Shown here: positions 18,530 to 27,298 of the stretch, one piece after another
How positions within the stretch are numbered: the first letter of the stretch is position 1
Layout of the letters: every line of letters starts with the position of its first letter
Assembly: GCF_005502745.1 (NCBI RefSeq)
Contig: NZ_SCNL01000019.1
Location: 1-57,247, forward strand
DNA from: Sphingomonas sp. 3P27F8
GTDB taxonomy: Bacteria > Pseudomonadota > Alphaproteobacteria > Sphingomonadales > Sphingomonadaceae
Direction of reading: 5' to 3'
DNA length: 57,247 nt
Made by a program: the position numbers and the translations under genes
Notes under the pieces: model-generated
The model's database searches: none
What the model was told of the DNA's origin: nothing
The model's input: only the letters and a program-made list of their open reading frames with translations

Positions 18530-18584
18530 GCATAAGGATGCGCGGGCGAAAGCGGGCGTTTCGCATAAGGATCGCGTAAAGATC
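18530..18584. promoter_or_regulatory. Probable KdpE binding region between kdpFABC and kdpD
   Basis: Tandem 11-bp direct repeats GCATAAGGATC (18563-18573) and GCGTAAAGATC (18574-18584), plus another GCATAAGGAT at 18530-18539, 33 bp (three turns) before the first. An 11-bp head-to-tail spacing is what OmpR/PhoB-type regulators such as KdpE recognise. The region lies in the 171 bp between the divergent starts at 18473 and 18645. Confidence 0.6.
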
Positions 18585-18644
18585 GCGGCGCGGGGCGTGC
18601 TTTCGGCCGGATTTGCCATATGCTCGCGGCATGAGGAGTGCGTG

Positions 18645-21263
18645 TTGACCGATCGTCGCCCATCACCCGAGGCCCTGTTGCGTGCCGCCGCGCGCGAGAA
18701 GCGCGGACGGCTGAAGATCTTCCTCGGTGCCGCGCCCGGCGTCGGGAAGACGTTCGAGATGCTGCGTGAGGGGGCGGAGCGGATGGCCGCCGGGGTCGAT
18801 GTCGCCATCGCCGTGGTCGAAACGCACGGGCGACAGGATACCGAGCGCCTCGTGGCGCCGTTGCCCGTCATCGCGCGCCGGCGGATCGAGCATCGCGGCC
18901 ACGTGCTGGAGGAGATGGACCTCGATGCGGTGCTCGCCCGTGCGCCGCGCCTCGCGCTGGTGGATGAACTGGCGCACACCAATGCCGAGGGCTGCCGCCA
19001 TGCGAAGCGCTGGCAGGATGTGGAGGAACTGCTCGACGCGGGGATCGACGTTCACACCACGCTGAACGTCCAGCATGTCGAAAGCCTCAACGACGTGGTC
19101 GCGAGCTTCACGCGCGTCAGGGTGCGCGAAACCGTGCCGGATCATGTGCTGGAGGGCGCGGAGATCGAAGTGGTCGATCTGCCGCCGGACGAATTGATCG
19201 ACCGGCTCAAGGAGGGCAAGGTCTATGTTCCCGCCGAGGCGACCCGGGCGCTGGGGCATTTCTTCTCCAAGGAAAATCTTTCCGCGCTGCGCGAGATGGC
19301 GCTGCGCCGTGCCGCGCAGAGCGTCGATCGCAGCCTCGTTGATTTCCTGGATGCCCATGCCGTGTCGGGCACCTATGCCGGCGGCGAGCGCGTGCTGGTG
19401 GCGGTGAGCGAACTGGCCGGTGGGGACGCGCTCGTCCGCGCGGGCAAGCGCCTGGCGGATGCGCTGCGCGCGCCGTGGCAGGCGATCCATATCGAAACCC
19501 CGCGCACCGCCGGTTTCGGGCCGGACGAGCGCCGGCGCGTGGCGGACGCGCTGCAACTCGCCGCCAGCCTAGGCGCGACGATCGCCAGCGTGCCGGCGGA
19601 AACCGTGATCGACGGGCTGACCACGCATATCGCGGGGATGCGTGCGACGCAGCTCGTGCTCGGCCGGTCGCGGCGGAGCTGGTGGTTCGAGCTGCGGCAT
19701 GGCTCCGTGGTCGAGCGGCTGCTGCGGCAGAGCGAGGGGCTGGCGGTGCATGTCATCCCCTCGGAACAGGCGGCGCCGGCGCCGCGCGCCGAGCGTTCGG
19801 CGCGCAAGGTGGACTGGCGCGGCATGGCCGCCGGCGGGATCGCGATCGCGGCCACCACCGCGCTCGCCACGATCGTCGAGCCGGTGATCGGGACGGGCGC
19901 GATCGATCTTATCTATCTGCTGCCGGTGATCCTCATCTCGCTGCTGTTCGGGCGCTGGCCGGGGATCGTTACGGGTGGGCTGGCGGGGCTGGCGTATAAT
20001 TTCTTTTTCCTGCCGCCGATCTACACCTTCACGATCGCCGACCCGCAGAGCGTTCTGACGGTGATCGTGTTGCTGGGCATCGCCGTGTTTGTCGCAAGCC
20101 TCGCCGATCGCCTGCGCGTGCGCGCGTCGATCGGCGCGCGCAGTGCTGTCGAGAATGCGGCGGTTGCCGCGTTCGGACAGGCGCTGGCGCGCAGCTCGGA
20201 TTGGCAGACGACCAGCGATACGGTGTGCACCGAGCTGGCGCGGACGCTGGACGTGTCGGTTCTCCTGCTGGCCGCGCCGAGCGGGGCGTTGACGGTGATC
20301 TCCGCCTGCCCCCCCGATACGCCGCCCGAGCTGAGCCCGGTCGACCGCGCGGCGGCGGAATGGGCGTGGAGCCGGGGCGAGGTCACCGGCTATGACACCG
20401 GCACGCTCAATGCGGCCGACTGGCAGTTTCACCCGCTGCGCACGACGCTGGGCACGCTGGCGGTGGTGGCGCTGGCGCGCGGCGATGGCGGCGCGCCGGT
20501 GCCGGCGACGCGCGCGACGTTGCTGTCGACACTGCTCGGGCAGGCGGCGCTCGCGCACGAACGGCTGCGGCTGGAGGATCAGCTTCGCGAGGTGAAGGTG
20601 ATCGAGGAGCGCGATCGGCTGCGATCCGCGCTGCTATCGTCGATCGGGCATGATCTGCGCACGCCGCTCACCGCGGTCGGCACGGCGCTCGATGCGATCG
20701 GGGCGAATCATCCGGCCGAGCCGGCGCTGCCGATCGCCCGCGCGGAGCTGGCGCGGCTGCGGCGGTTCCTCGCCAACCTGATCGAGATGGTGCGGATCGA
20801 CAGCGGTACGCTCGCCGCCGCGATCGAGCCGGTCGACCTTACCGACGCGGTAGCCGGGGCGGTGCATGACCTGCGCGATCTGTTGCCGGATGCGAAGCTG
20901 GATTTTCGTGTGCCGCCCGATCTGCCGCTCGTCCCCGCAGACCCGCGCTTGCTGCATCACATCCTGCTGAACCTGCTGACGAATGCCGCTACGCACGGCG
21001 CCGGGCGCGTCACCATCGCGGGCGAGCGGCTGCCGCAGGGCGTGCGGCTGTCGATCGCCGATCAGGGGCCGGGATTGCCATCCGGGGGCGCAGAGGCGTT
21101 GTTCGAGGCGTTCGCGCGCGGCACCGGATCGGACAGTCGCGGGGGAAGCGGGCTGGGGCTGGCGATCGCGCGCAGCTTCGCCGAAGTGATGCGGATGACG
21201 ATCGGCGCGCGTGATGGCGATGCGGGCGGCGCCGTCTTCACGCTGGATTTCGCGCTGGAATAG
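18645..21263 (+). CDS. kdpD: Osmosensitive K+ channel sensor histidine kinase KdpD
   Basis: 872 residues. Cytoplasmic N-terminal KdpD domain with Walker A FLGAAPGVGKTFEM and the DELAHTN Walker B region, a UspA-like domain (about 240-360), a DUF4118 block of four membrane helices (around 385-490), a GAF-like region, then HisKA with phospho-acceptor His in SSIGHDLRTPLTAV and an ATPase domain with NLLTNAATHGAG, DQGPGLPSG and GGSGLGLAIARS. All kinase boxes are intact. The start is TTG at 18645 with AGGAG 6 nt upstream; GTG at 18642 is the alternative. A five-codon frame (ATG at 18631) ends overlapping that TTG. Divergent from kdpFABC-E rather than next to kdpE. Confidence 0.96.
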   Translation: MTDRRPSPEALLRAAAREKRGRLKIFLGAAPGVGKTFEMLREGAERMAAGVDVAIAVVETHGRQDTERLVAPLPVIARRRIEHRGHVLEEMDLDAVLARAPRLALVDELAHTNAEGCRHAKRWQDVEELLDAGIDVHTTLNVQHVESLNDVVASFTRVRVRETVPDHVLEGAEIEVVDLPPDELIDRLKEGKVYVPAEATRALGHFFSKENLSALREMALRRAAQSVDRSLVDFLDAHAVSGTYAGGERVLVAVSELAGGDALVRAGKRLADALRAPWQAIHIETPRTAGFGPDERRRVADALQLAASLGATIASVPAETVIDGLTTHIAGMRATQLVLGRSRRSWWFELRHGSVVERLLRQSEGLAVHVIPSEQAAPAPRAERSARKVDWRGMAAGGIAIAATTALATIVEPVIGTGAIDLIYLLPVILISLLFGRWPGIVTGGLAGLAYNFFFLPPIYTFTIADPQSVLTVIVLLGIAVFVASLADRLRVRASIGARSAVENAAVAAFGQALARSSDWQTTSDTVCTELARTLDVSVLLLAAPSGALTVISACPPDTPPELSPVDRAAAEWAWSRGEVTGYDTGTLNAADWQFHPLRTTLGTLAVVALARGDGGAPVPATRATLLSTLLGQAALAHERLRLEDQLREVKVIEERDRLRSALLSSIGHDLRTPLTAVGTALDAIGANHPAEPALPIARAELARLRRFLANLIEMVRIDSGTLAAAIEPVDLTDAVAGAVHDLRDLLPDAKLDFRVPPDLPLVPADPRLLHHILLNLLTNAATHGAGRVTIAGERLPQGVRLSIADQGPGLPSGGAEALFEAFARGTGSDSRGGSGLGLAIARSFAEVMRMTIGARDGDAGGAVFTLDFALE

Positions 21264-21269
21264 CCGGGG

Positions 21270-22601
21270 TCAGATGCTACCTTCCTGCCGCACGTCTCCG
21301 TCCCCCGCGGTGCCGGCGCTGCCGATCGAGCGATCGATCATGCCGGTGTGGCTCATCCACCAGAACAGCAGCACGCCCGGAAGCGCGATCACGGTGGTGA
21401 ACAGGTAGAAGTTCACATAGGCCATCCATTCGATCAGTGCGCCCGCCGTCGTGCCGGTGACGATCCGGCCGAGGATGCTCGCCGCCGCCGAGATCAGCGC
21501 ATATTGCGCGGCGGTGAAGCGCAGATCACAGAGCGCCGAGAAATAGGCGACCACCGCGACCCCGCCGAAACCGCTGGCGAAATTCTCGAACCCGATCGCG
21601 CCCGCCATGCCGACGTTGGAATGCCCGGCGGCGGCCAGACCGGCGAAGTTCAGGTTCGATACTGCCATCAGCACCAGCGCCAGCAGCACCGATCGCTTCA
21701 GCCCCATGCGCGCATAGAGGATCCCGCCAGCGAAGATGCCGATCAGATAGGCCCAGAAGCCAAGGCCGACATCGTAGAAGGCGATCTCGTCATTGCTGAA
21801 TTTGAGATCGTCGAACAGCAATCGGAAGGTGAGATTGGCGAGCGTGTCGCCGATCTTGTGGATCAGGATGAATGCAAGGATCACCAGCGCGCCGGGCCGC
21901 GCGAAGAATTGCACGAACGGGCGCCAGATCGCTTCCAGCAACGCCGGCAGACCCTTGCGCTCCGCGACGACATGGCGTCGCTCCGGCTCGCCCACGACGA
22001 GCGCGGCGATCATCGCCGGCAGCGCGAAGGATGCGCAGGCGAGATAGGCCAGGCTCCATCCGCTGCGGGCGGCGATAACCAGCGCCAGCGCGCCCGCACC
22101 GGCGGATCCGATGCGCCAGCCATATTGGCTCATGCCGGCGCCGACGCCCAGCTGGCGCGGCTCCAGTATCTCGATTCGATAGGCGTCGATGACGATGTCG
22201 AACGTCGCACCCGCCGCGCCGACGAGGATCGCGGCCAGCGCCGTCGCCGCGATATCCGCCTGCGGATCGATCAGCGCCAGATGGGTGACGGCCGCGATCA
22301 CCAGCACGCCCGCGATCAGCAGCCACGATACGCGCTGGCCAAGCCGGCCGATCCCCGGCAGCCGCACCCCGTCCACGATCCATGCCCACAGGAATTTCAG
22401 GTTATAGACGAGGAAGGCGAGGCTGAATGCCGTCACCGTCTTCTTGTCGATCCCGCTCTGCGCCAGCCGCGTGGTGAGCGTGGCGCCGATCATCGCGTAG
22501 GGAAAGCCGGATGAGACGCCCAGCGCCAGCGCGGCGAGCGGCGCCTTTTCCAGATAGGGGCGCAAACCGTCGCCCCACGTCCGTTCAGCCTGTGCGTTCA
22601 T
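21270..22601 (-). CDS. AmpG-type MFS permease
   Basis: 443 residues, about 12 membrane helices, with the AmpG pattern: LALGVSSGFPYAMIGATLTT at the first helix, a KFLWAWIVDGVRLPGIGRLG loop and IRLLFDD-like LTFRLLFDDLKFSNDEIAFY in the middle. AmpG proteins import anhydro-muropeptides for cell-wall recycling and influence beta-lactamase induction; some paralogues carry other substrates. Start ATG at 22601 (MNAQAERTWGDGL) is preferred over an upstream alternative. It is convergent with kdpD (6 bp between stops) and divergent from the Rieske gene. Confidence 0.87.
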   Translation of the reverse strand: MNAQAERTWGDGLRPYLEKAPLAALALGVSSGFPYAMIGATLTTRLAQSGIDKKTVTAFSLAFLVYNLKFLWAWIVDGVRLPGIGRLGQRVSWLLIAGVLVIAAVTHLALIDPQADIAATALAAILVGAAGATFDIVIDAYRIEILEPRQLGVGAGMSQYGWRIGSAGAGALALVIAARSGWSLAYLACASFALPAMIAALVVGEPERRHVVAERKGLPALLEAIWRPFVQFFARPGALVILAFILIHKIGDTLANLTFRLLFDDLKFSNDEIAFYDVGLGFWAYLIGIFAGGILYARMGLKRSVLLALVLMAVSNLNFAGLAAAGHSNVGMAGAIGFENFASGFGGVAVVAYFSALCDLRFTAAQYALISAAASILGRIVTGTTAGALIEWMAYVNFYLFTTVIALPGVLLFWWMSHTGMIDRSIGSAGTAGDGDVRQEGSI

Positions 22602-22665
22602 CTGGCCCCTTGCCCCCCGCGTCACGTTCCGCGACACTTAGCGGGAAAAGAGTGAGAGGACAGCC

Positions 22666-23805
22666 ATGAACGCACCCGCTGGCCGCCTCCAGCCAACGGC
22701 CGGACAACTCGCCCTGGCCGCCAGACTGGCCGATGGCGGCACCCCGCGCGCGCCGCGCATCAGCTATGTCGATGCGGCCGCCTATACCGATCCCGCGCGG
22801 CACCTGGCCGAACAGGAGCGGATTTTCACGCGCGTGCCGCTCGTCATCGCGCCATCCGCGCTGCTGCCGGAGCCGAATATGGCGGTGCCGCACGATGGCT
22901 TCGGCAAGCCGCTGCTCATCACGCGCGACAGGGCCGGGGCGGCGCATGTGTTCCTGAACGTGTGCCGGCATCGCGCCACCCGTCTGGTCGAAGGGAGGGA
23001 AATCGTCTGCGCTCCCCGGCTGGTGTGCCCCTATCATGCGTGGAGCTACGCGCTGGACGGAAAGCTCACCGGGCTGCCGCGCGCCGAAACCTTTCCGGGG
23101 CTCGACAAGGCCGACTATGGCCTGAAGCGCCTGCCGACGCGCGAGGCGGGCGGGCTGATCTGGTTTTCGTTCGACGAGCATGCCGACTTCTCCGAGGCGG
23201 ACGCGCTGGGGCACGATTTCGATGCCTTCGGGCTGGCCGGGCTCCATCTGTTCAAGCGCCGGACGCATGACGTGCCGGCCAACTGGAAACTCATCATGGA
23301 TGCGTTTCTGGAAAGCTATCATGTGCTCCGCCTCCATGCGAACACGATCGGGCCGTTCTTCAAGGATGGCGTTTCCACCGCCGATGCGATCGGGCCGCAT
23401 CAACGATCGGCGGTGGGGCGCGATGTGGAGGAGGCGGCGGTGCGCGCGGGCGACTGGCCCACGTTGCGCTCCGCGATAACCTACACCTATCAGCTTTTTC
23501 CCGGCACCGTCCTGATCGTCAGCCCCGATTACGTGAATCTGATGGTGATGATGCCGCAGGCGCACAATCGCGTGCTGGTGGAAGATTTCATGCTGATCCC
23601 GGAGCCGCCGGCAACCGAAAAGGCGCTGAAACACTGGGAGAAAAGCTGGGCGCTGCTCGATGGCGGGGTGTTCGGCAGTGAGGATTTCCGCGCCGCGGCG
23701 CTGGGGCAGGAGGGGCTGCAATCCGGCACTGTCGACCGGATAACGCTCGGCGCGATGGAAGCGGGCATCCGCCAGTTTCACGACGCGGTGGAGGCCAGGC
23801 TTTGA
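22666..23805 (+). CDS. Rieske non-haem iron aromatic ring-hydroxylating oxygenase, alpha-type subunit
   Basis: 379 residues. N-terminal Rieske domain with [2Fe-2S] ligands in CRHRATRL and CPYHAWSY, then the catalytic domain with the mononuclear iron ligands in ESYHVLRLH (two His) and probably an Asp in SEDFRAAA or nearby. The size fits single-component oxygenase subunits acting on aromatic or betaine-like substrates; no beta subunit, ferredoxin or reductase gene is adjacent. The start has AGAGGA about 6 nt upstream. It overlaps the following CitE-like gene by 4 nt (TTGA), so the two probably serve one pathway. Substrate cannot be told from sequence. Confidence 0.9.
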   Translation: MNAPAGRLQPTAGQLALAARLADGGTPRAPRISYVDAAAYTDPARHLAEQERIFTRVPLVIAPSALLPEPNMAVPHDGFGKPLLITRDRAGAAHVFLNVCRHRATRLVEGREIVCAPRLVCPYHAWSYALDGKLTGLPRAETFPGLDKADYGLKRLPTREAGGLIWFSFDEHADFSEADALGHDFDAFGLAGLHLFKRRTHDVPANWKLIMDAFLESYHVLRLHANTIGPFFKDGVSTADAIGPHQRSAVGRDVEEAAVRAGDWPTLRSAITYTYQLFPGTVLIVSPDYVNLMVMMPQAHNRVLVEDFMLIPEPPATEKALKHWEKSWALLDGGVFGSEDFRAAALGQEGLQSGTVDRITLGAMEAGIRQFHDAVEARL

Positions 23806-24650
23806 CCAGGCCGAGGCGCAGCGCGCTGTTCATGCCCGCGTCCAACGCGCGGGCGATCGAGAAGGCGCGCGGGCTGGATTGCGATGTCGTGATCCTCGAT
23901 CTGGAAGATGCCGTTTCGCCCGACCAGAAGGTGGCGGCGCGCGAGCAGGCGGTGGCGGCGGTGCGCGAGGGCGGGTTCGGCCGGCGCGAACTGGTGGTGC
24001 GGGTCAATGGCCCGGATAGCGGCTGGGGCGCGGATGACCTTGCGGCGCTGGCCGGGGCGGCGCCCGATGCGGTGCTGCTCCCCAAGGTCTCGTCCGAAGA
24101 CACGCTGCGCGCGGCGCGCGCGCCGCTGGGGGCGGGGCCGGCGTTGTGGGCGATGATCGAGACGTGCCGGGGCATCGTCGATCTGGCCGGGATCGTCGCG
24201 GCGGCGGCTGAAACGGGGCTTGCCGCGCTGGTGCTGGGGCCGAACGATCTGGCCAAGGAGATGCGCTGCCGCCCCGGTATCGATCGCGCGCCGTTGCTCC
24301 CGGCGATGAGCCAGCTGGTGCTGTGCGCGCGCATGGCGGGGATCGCCGCGCTCGATGGCGTATGCAACGCGATCGATGATCCCGCGCGCGTAGAAGCGGA
24401 ATGCCGCCAGGGGCTGGCGTGGGGCTTCGACGGCAAGACGCTTATCCACCCGTCGCAGATCGCGCCCGCCAACGCCGTTTTCTCGCCCGGCGAGGATGAG
24501 ATCGCCTGGGCGCGGGCGATCGTGGATGCGTTCGATGATCCAGCGAATGCCGGCAAGGGCGCGATTCGCGTCGGCGGCAAGATGGTGGAGCTGCTCCACC
24601 GCGACGATGCCCGCCGCACGCTTGCGATCGCGGCAGCGGTTGCGGGCTGA
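23802..24650 (+). CDS. HpcH/HpaI (CitE-like) CoA ester lyase
   Basis: 282 residues. CitE/Mcl fold: SALFMPASNARAIEKA opening, VVILDLEDAVSPDQK with the Mg2+-binding acidic residues, RVNGPDSGWGADD, MIETCRGIVDLAGI, LGPNDLAKEM and the GFDGKTLIHPSQI motif. Such enzymes cleave or form C-C bonds of acyl-CoA esters such as malyl- or citramalyl-CoA. The start is TTG overlapping the Rieske stop. A CitE-like lyase translationally coupled to a Rieske oxygenase suggests a short catabolic unit. It is convergent with the amidohydrolase gene. Confidence 0.88.
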   Translation: MTRPRRSALFMPASNARAIEKARGLDCDVVILDLEDAVSPDQKVAAREQAVAAVREGGFGRRELVVRVNGPDSGWGADDLAALAGAAPDAVLLPKVSSEDTLRAARAPLGAGPALWAMIETCRGIVDLAGIVAAAAETGLAALVLGPNDLAKEMRCRPGIDRAPLLPAMSQLVLCARMAGIAALDGVCNAIDDPARVEAECRQGLAWGFDGKTLIHPSQIAPANAVFSPGEDEIAWARAIVDAFDDPANAGKGAIRVGGKMVELLHRDDARRTLAIAAAVAG

Positions 24651-24663
24651 TGCCCGCGCCCGT

Positions 24664-25893
24664 TCAATCGAAACCGCTGGCAAGATAGCGTTCGGCCGCC
24701 GCGCAATGCATCGCGATGCCCTTCGCCATCACCGATTCCTCGATCGTCATCTTCGTATTGTGTAGCGGCGGATTGGTGCGCGGATCGCTGCCCTCCGGCG
24801 CGACGCCGATGAACGCCATCGCGCCGGGCACTTCGCGCAGCACATAGGAGAAATCCTCGCCGCCCATCATCGGGGCAGGCATTTCGGACCAGCCACGCTC
24901 GCCGGAAATCTCGCCCGCGAGGCTGCGCATCAGCCCGGTCGCGCGTGGATCGCACATCGTGACCGGATAGCCCGCGTCGATCCGGATCTCGGCGGTACAG
25001 CCGTGCGCCGCCGCCACGTCGGTCGCGATGCGGCGGAAGGCGGCGCGCGCATTCTCGCGCGTCGTTTCCGACAGCGTGCGCAGCGTGCCCATCAGCTTCA
25101 CCTCGTCGGGAATGATGTTGTGCGACGAGCCGGCATGGATCTGGGTGATCGTCAACACCGCCGGATCGCTCACCGGCACGCGCCTGGCGATGAACATCTG
25201 GAGCGCCGAGACGATCTCGCACGCCACCGGGATCGGATCGATGCAATCATGCGGCATCGCGGCATGCCCGCCCTTGCCGCGCACCACCGCGTGGACTGTG
25301 TCCGTCGAGGCGAGCAGCGGCCCGTCGCGCCCCACAAATACGCCCGCCGGCGCGTTGGGCGAGATGTGGAGCGCGAAAGCGGCATCGGGCCGCGCGATGT
25401 CGAGCAGGCCATCCTCGATCATGTGCCGCGCCCCGTGATGCCCTTCCTCGCCGGGCTGGAACATGAAGACGATCGTTCCCGCCAGTTCGTCCCTGCGCGC
25501 GCACAAGGCTCTGGTCGCTCCCACCAGCATCGCGCTGTGCGCGTCATGGCCGCAGGCGTGCATCGCGCCGGGGATGGTGGAGGCGAAATCCAGCCCGGTC
25601 TCCTCGGTCATCGGCAGCGCATCCATATCACCGCGCAGCAGGACAGTGCGGGTGTTGCTCCCCTCGCCGGCGCGCCCGCCGCGCAGGATCGCGACGAAGC
25701 CGGTGGTCGAGCTGCTGTCGTGGATTTCCAGCGGCAGGCCGGCGAGCGCGGCTTTCAGCTTGCTGGTGGTGCGCGGGCAATCGTTGCCGATTTCCGGCTC
25801 GGCATGGATCGCGCGGCGCAGCGCGATGACGTCCGCCAGTTCTCCGGCGCCGATCGCGGTCCAGTCGGTGCGGCGGTCGATGGTCGAGGTCAT
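24664..25893 (-). CDS. M20 family amidohydrolase (hippurate/N-acyl-amino-acid hydrolase type)
   Basis: 409 residues. Two-domain M20D peptidase: metal-binding motifs HAEPEIGNDCPRTT near the start, MDALPMTEETGLDFAS, HACGHDAHSAMLVG, FQPGEEGHHGARHMIE, a lid domain in the middle and MGGEDFSYVL near the end. All usual metal ligands appear present. It removes acyl groups from N-acyl amino acids or opens related amides in the cytoplasm; there is no signal peptide. ATG at 25893 is preceded by GGAGC-like sequence (AAAGGAGCATCCCC). It stands alone on the minus strand. Confidence 0.92.
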   Translation of the reverse strand: MTSTIDRRTDWTAIGAGELADVIALRRAIHAEPEIGNDCPRTTSKLKAALAGLPLEIHDSSSTTGFVAILRGGRAGEGSNTRTVLLRGDMDALPMTEETGLDFASTIPGAMHACGHDAHSAMLVGATRALCARRDELAGTIVFMFQPGEEGHHGARHMIEDGLLDIARPDAAFALHISPNAPAGVFVGRDGPLLASTDTVHAVVRGKGGHAAMPHDCIDPIPVACEIVSALQMFIARRVPVSDPAVLTITQIHAGSSHNIIPDEVKLMGTLRTLSETTRENARAAFRRIATDVAAAHGCTAEIRIDAGYPVTMCDPRATGLMRSLAGEISGERGWSEMPAPMMGGEDFSYVLREVPGAMAFIGVAPEGSDPRTNPPLHNTKMTIEESVMAKGIAMHCAAAERYLASGFD

Positions 25894-25945
25894 GGGGATG
25901 CTCCTTTGCGGTCGATCCTAAGCCTCACGCACCGGGTCGGTCCAG

Positions 25946-27022
25946 CTAGAACAATTCGCCTTGCGGCCCCGCCGGCGGGCGGAACAGGTCGGTGCGCAAT
26001 TGCATCTTTTCGCCGTTGCGCTCGATCCCGTGGCGCCGCCGCGCGATCAGGAATCGCGCCCGCAGCAGATCGCCCCACGGGCCTTGCCCGCGCATCCGCG
26101 TAAAGAACCCCGGGTCATTATCCCTTCCGCCTCCGCGCATCGACTGGATGATCGACATCACCTTGCCCGCGCGCTCCGGGAAATGCTCGTCCAGCCACGC
26201 GCGAAACAGCGGGGCGACCTCCCACGGCAGCCTGACCGGGATGAAGGACACGCCGCGCGCGCCGGCCTCCGCCGCCCGCGCCACGATCGCCTCCACCTCG
26301 TCATCCGTGATCGCCGGGATCACCGGCGCCATGTTCACATATGTCGGGATACCGGCGTCCGCGAGCCGTCGCACCGCCGTGAGCCGGCGCTCGGGATGCG
26401 GCGCGCGCGGCTCGATCGTCATCGCGATGCGCGGCACGAGCGAGGTGATCGATACGGCCACCGCCACCAGCCCCTTCGCCGCCATCGGCGCCAGCAGATC
26501 GATGTCGCGCACCACGCGATCGGACTTGGTGGTGATGACGAGCGGATGATCACATGCCGCCAGCACCTCGATCACCTGCCGCGTGATCCGCCACTCGCGC
26601 TCGATCGGCTGATAGGGATCGGTGTTCGTTCCCATCGCGATCGGCTGGCAGACGTAGCTTTTCTTCCCCAGCTCCTCGCGCAGCAATGGCGCGGCATCGG
26701 GCTTGGCGAACAGTTTCGTCTCGAAATCGAGGCCGGGGGACAGATCGTGAAAGGCATGGCTCGGCCGCGCGAAGCAGTAGATGCAGCCATGCTCGCAGCC
26801 ATTGAATGGGTTAATGGAACGATCGAAAGGTACATCGGGCGACTTGTTGTAGCTGATGATCGTCTTGGGCTTTGCAATCGTGACTGTCGTCCTAAGCCGG
26901 GATGGCTCACCGTCGACTCCGTGTTGCGCGTCGAGCCAATCGCCATCAGCCTCGCGATCGGGCAGGTTGAAGCGCCTGCTCGTTGTATTCCCGGTTGCGC
27001 CTCTGCCAGCGATCTTGAACAT
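25946..27022 (-). CDS. PA0069 / Rv2578c-type radical SAM protein, probably SOS regulated
   Basis: 358 residues. Radical SAM protein with the [4Fe-4S] motif in NPFNGCEHGCIYCFARPSH (Cys 76, 80, 83), the SAM-binding strand VNMAPVIPAITDDE and the DNDPGFFTRMRGQG end of the PA0069 group, related to spore photoproduct lyase-like enzymes. Function is not known to me; a DNA repair role is suggested by the upstream LexA box. Start ATG at 27022 (MFKIAGRGATG) lies 11 bp from that box and has no Shine-Dalgarno, so the message may be nearly leaderless. A decayed part of a second such gene lies at 28197-28298. Confidence 0.88.
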   Translation of the reverse strand: MFKIAGRGATGNTTSRRFNLPDREADGDWLDAQHGVDGEPSRLRTTVTIAKPKTIISYNKSPDVPFDRSINPFNGCEHGCIYCFARPSHAFHDLSPGLDFETKLFAKPDAAPLLREELGKKSYVCQPIAMGTNTDPYQPIEREWRITRQVIEVLAACDHPLVITTKSDRVVRDIDLLAPMAAKGLVAVAVSITSLVPRIAMTIEPRAPHPERRLTAVRRLADAGIPTYVNMAPVIPAITDDEVEAIVARAAEAGARGVSFIPVRLPWEVAPLFRAWLDEHFPERAGKVMSIIQSMRGGGRDNDPGFFTRMRGQGPWGDLLRARFLIARRRHGIERNGEKMQLRTDLFRPPAGPQGELF

Positions 27023-27032
27023 AGCGGGAGTA

Positions 27033-27047
27033 GAACATAAAAAGAAC
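27033..27047 (-). promoter_or_regulatory. LexA (SOS) box, GTTC-N7-GTTC type
   Basis: On the minus strand the sequence reads TTTGTTCTTTTTATGTTCT: two GTTC half-sites as a direct repeat with a 7-bp A+T-rich spacer, exactly the alphaproteobacterial LexA consensus. It ends 11 bp before the ATG of the radical SAM gene and overlaps a possible -10 (TATGTT). Confidence 0.75.
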
Positions 27048-27170
27048 AAATGCTCAAGCGCGTCAAACCGGCGACGGCGGCATTCGCCCAGTTGTTGCCT
27101 TTCCTACTGTTTCGCTGTGATCCCGTAAGCGCCGTTGCGACCAGCGGCATCTTCCGCCTATCATAGAGCT

Positions 27171-27287
27171 ATGGATGACAATCGACCCGCATGGGATCAG
27201 CGGATTGCGGACCGGCTGAATGGAGCGGTCGTGCTCGTCGGGTTGACTACGGGTACGAGAACTGCGGTCGCGTGCGGACGATTTTGA
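27171..27287 (+). pseudogene. Truncated small gene (5-prime fragment)
   Basis: 38-codon frame: MDDNRPAWDQRIADRLNGAV then VLVGLTTGTR, after which the frame loses character and stops. The opening reads like the start of a longer conserved hypothetical protein (a helix followed by a beta strand VVLVGLT). A plausible promoter precedes it (TTGCGA, 18 bp, TATCAT just before 27163). It is divergent from the radical SAM gene and appears cut off by the sequence carrying the DUF2971 gene. Assignment as a remnant is inference. Confidence 0.4.
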
Positions 27288-27298
27288 GGCTCGGATGA

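Noticed and set aside
16621..18579. 652-codon plus-strand frame
   Set aside because: Antisense to kdpA and kdpF; same shadow composition.
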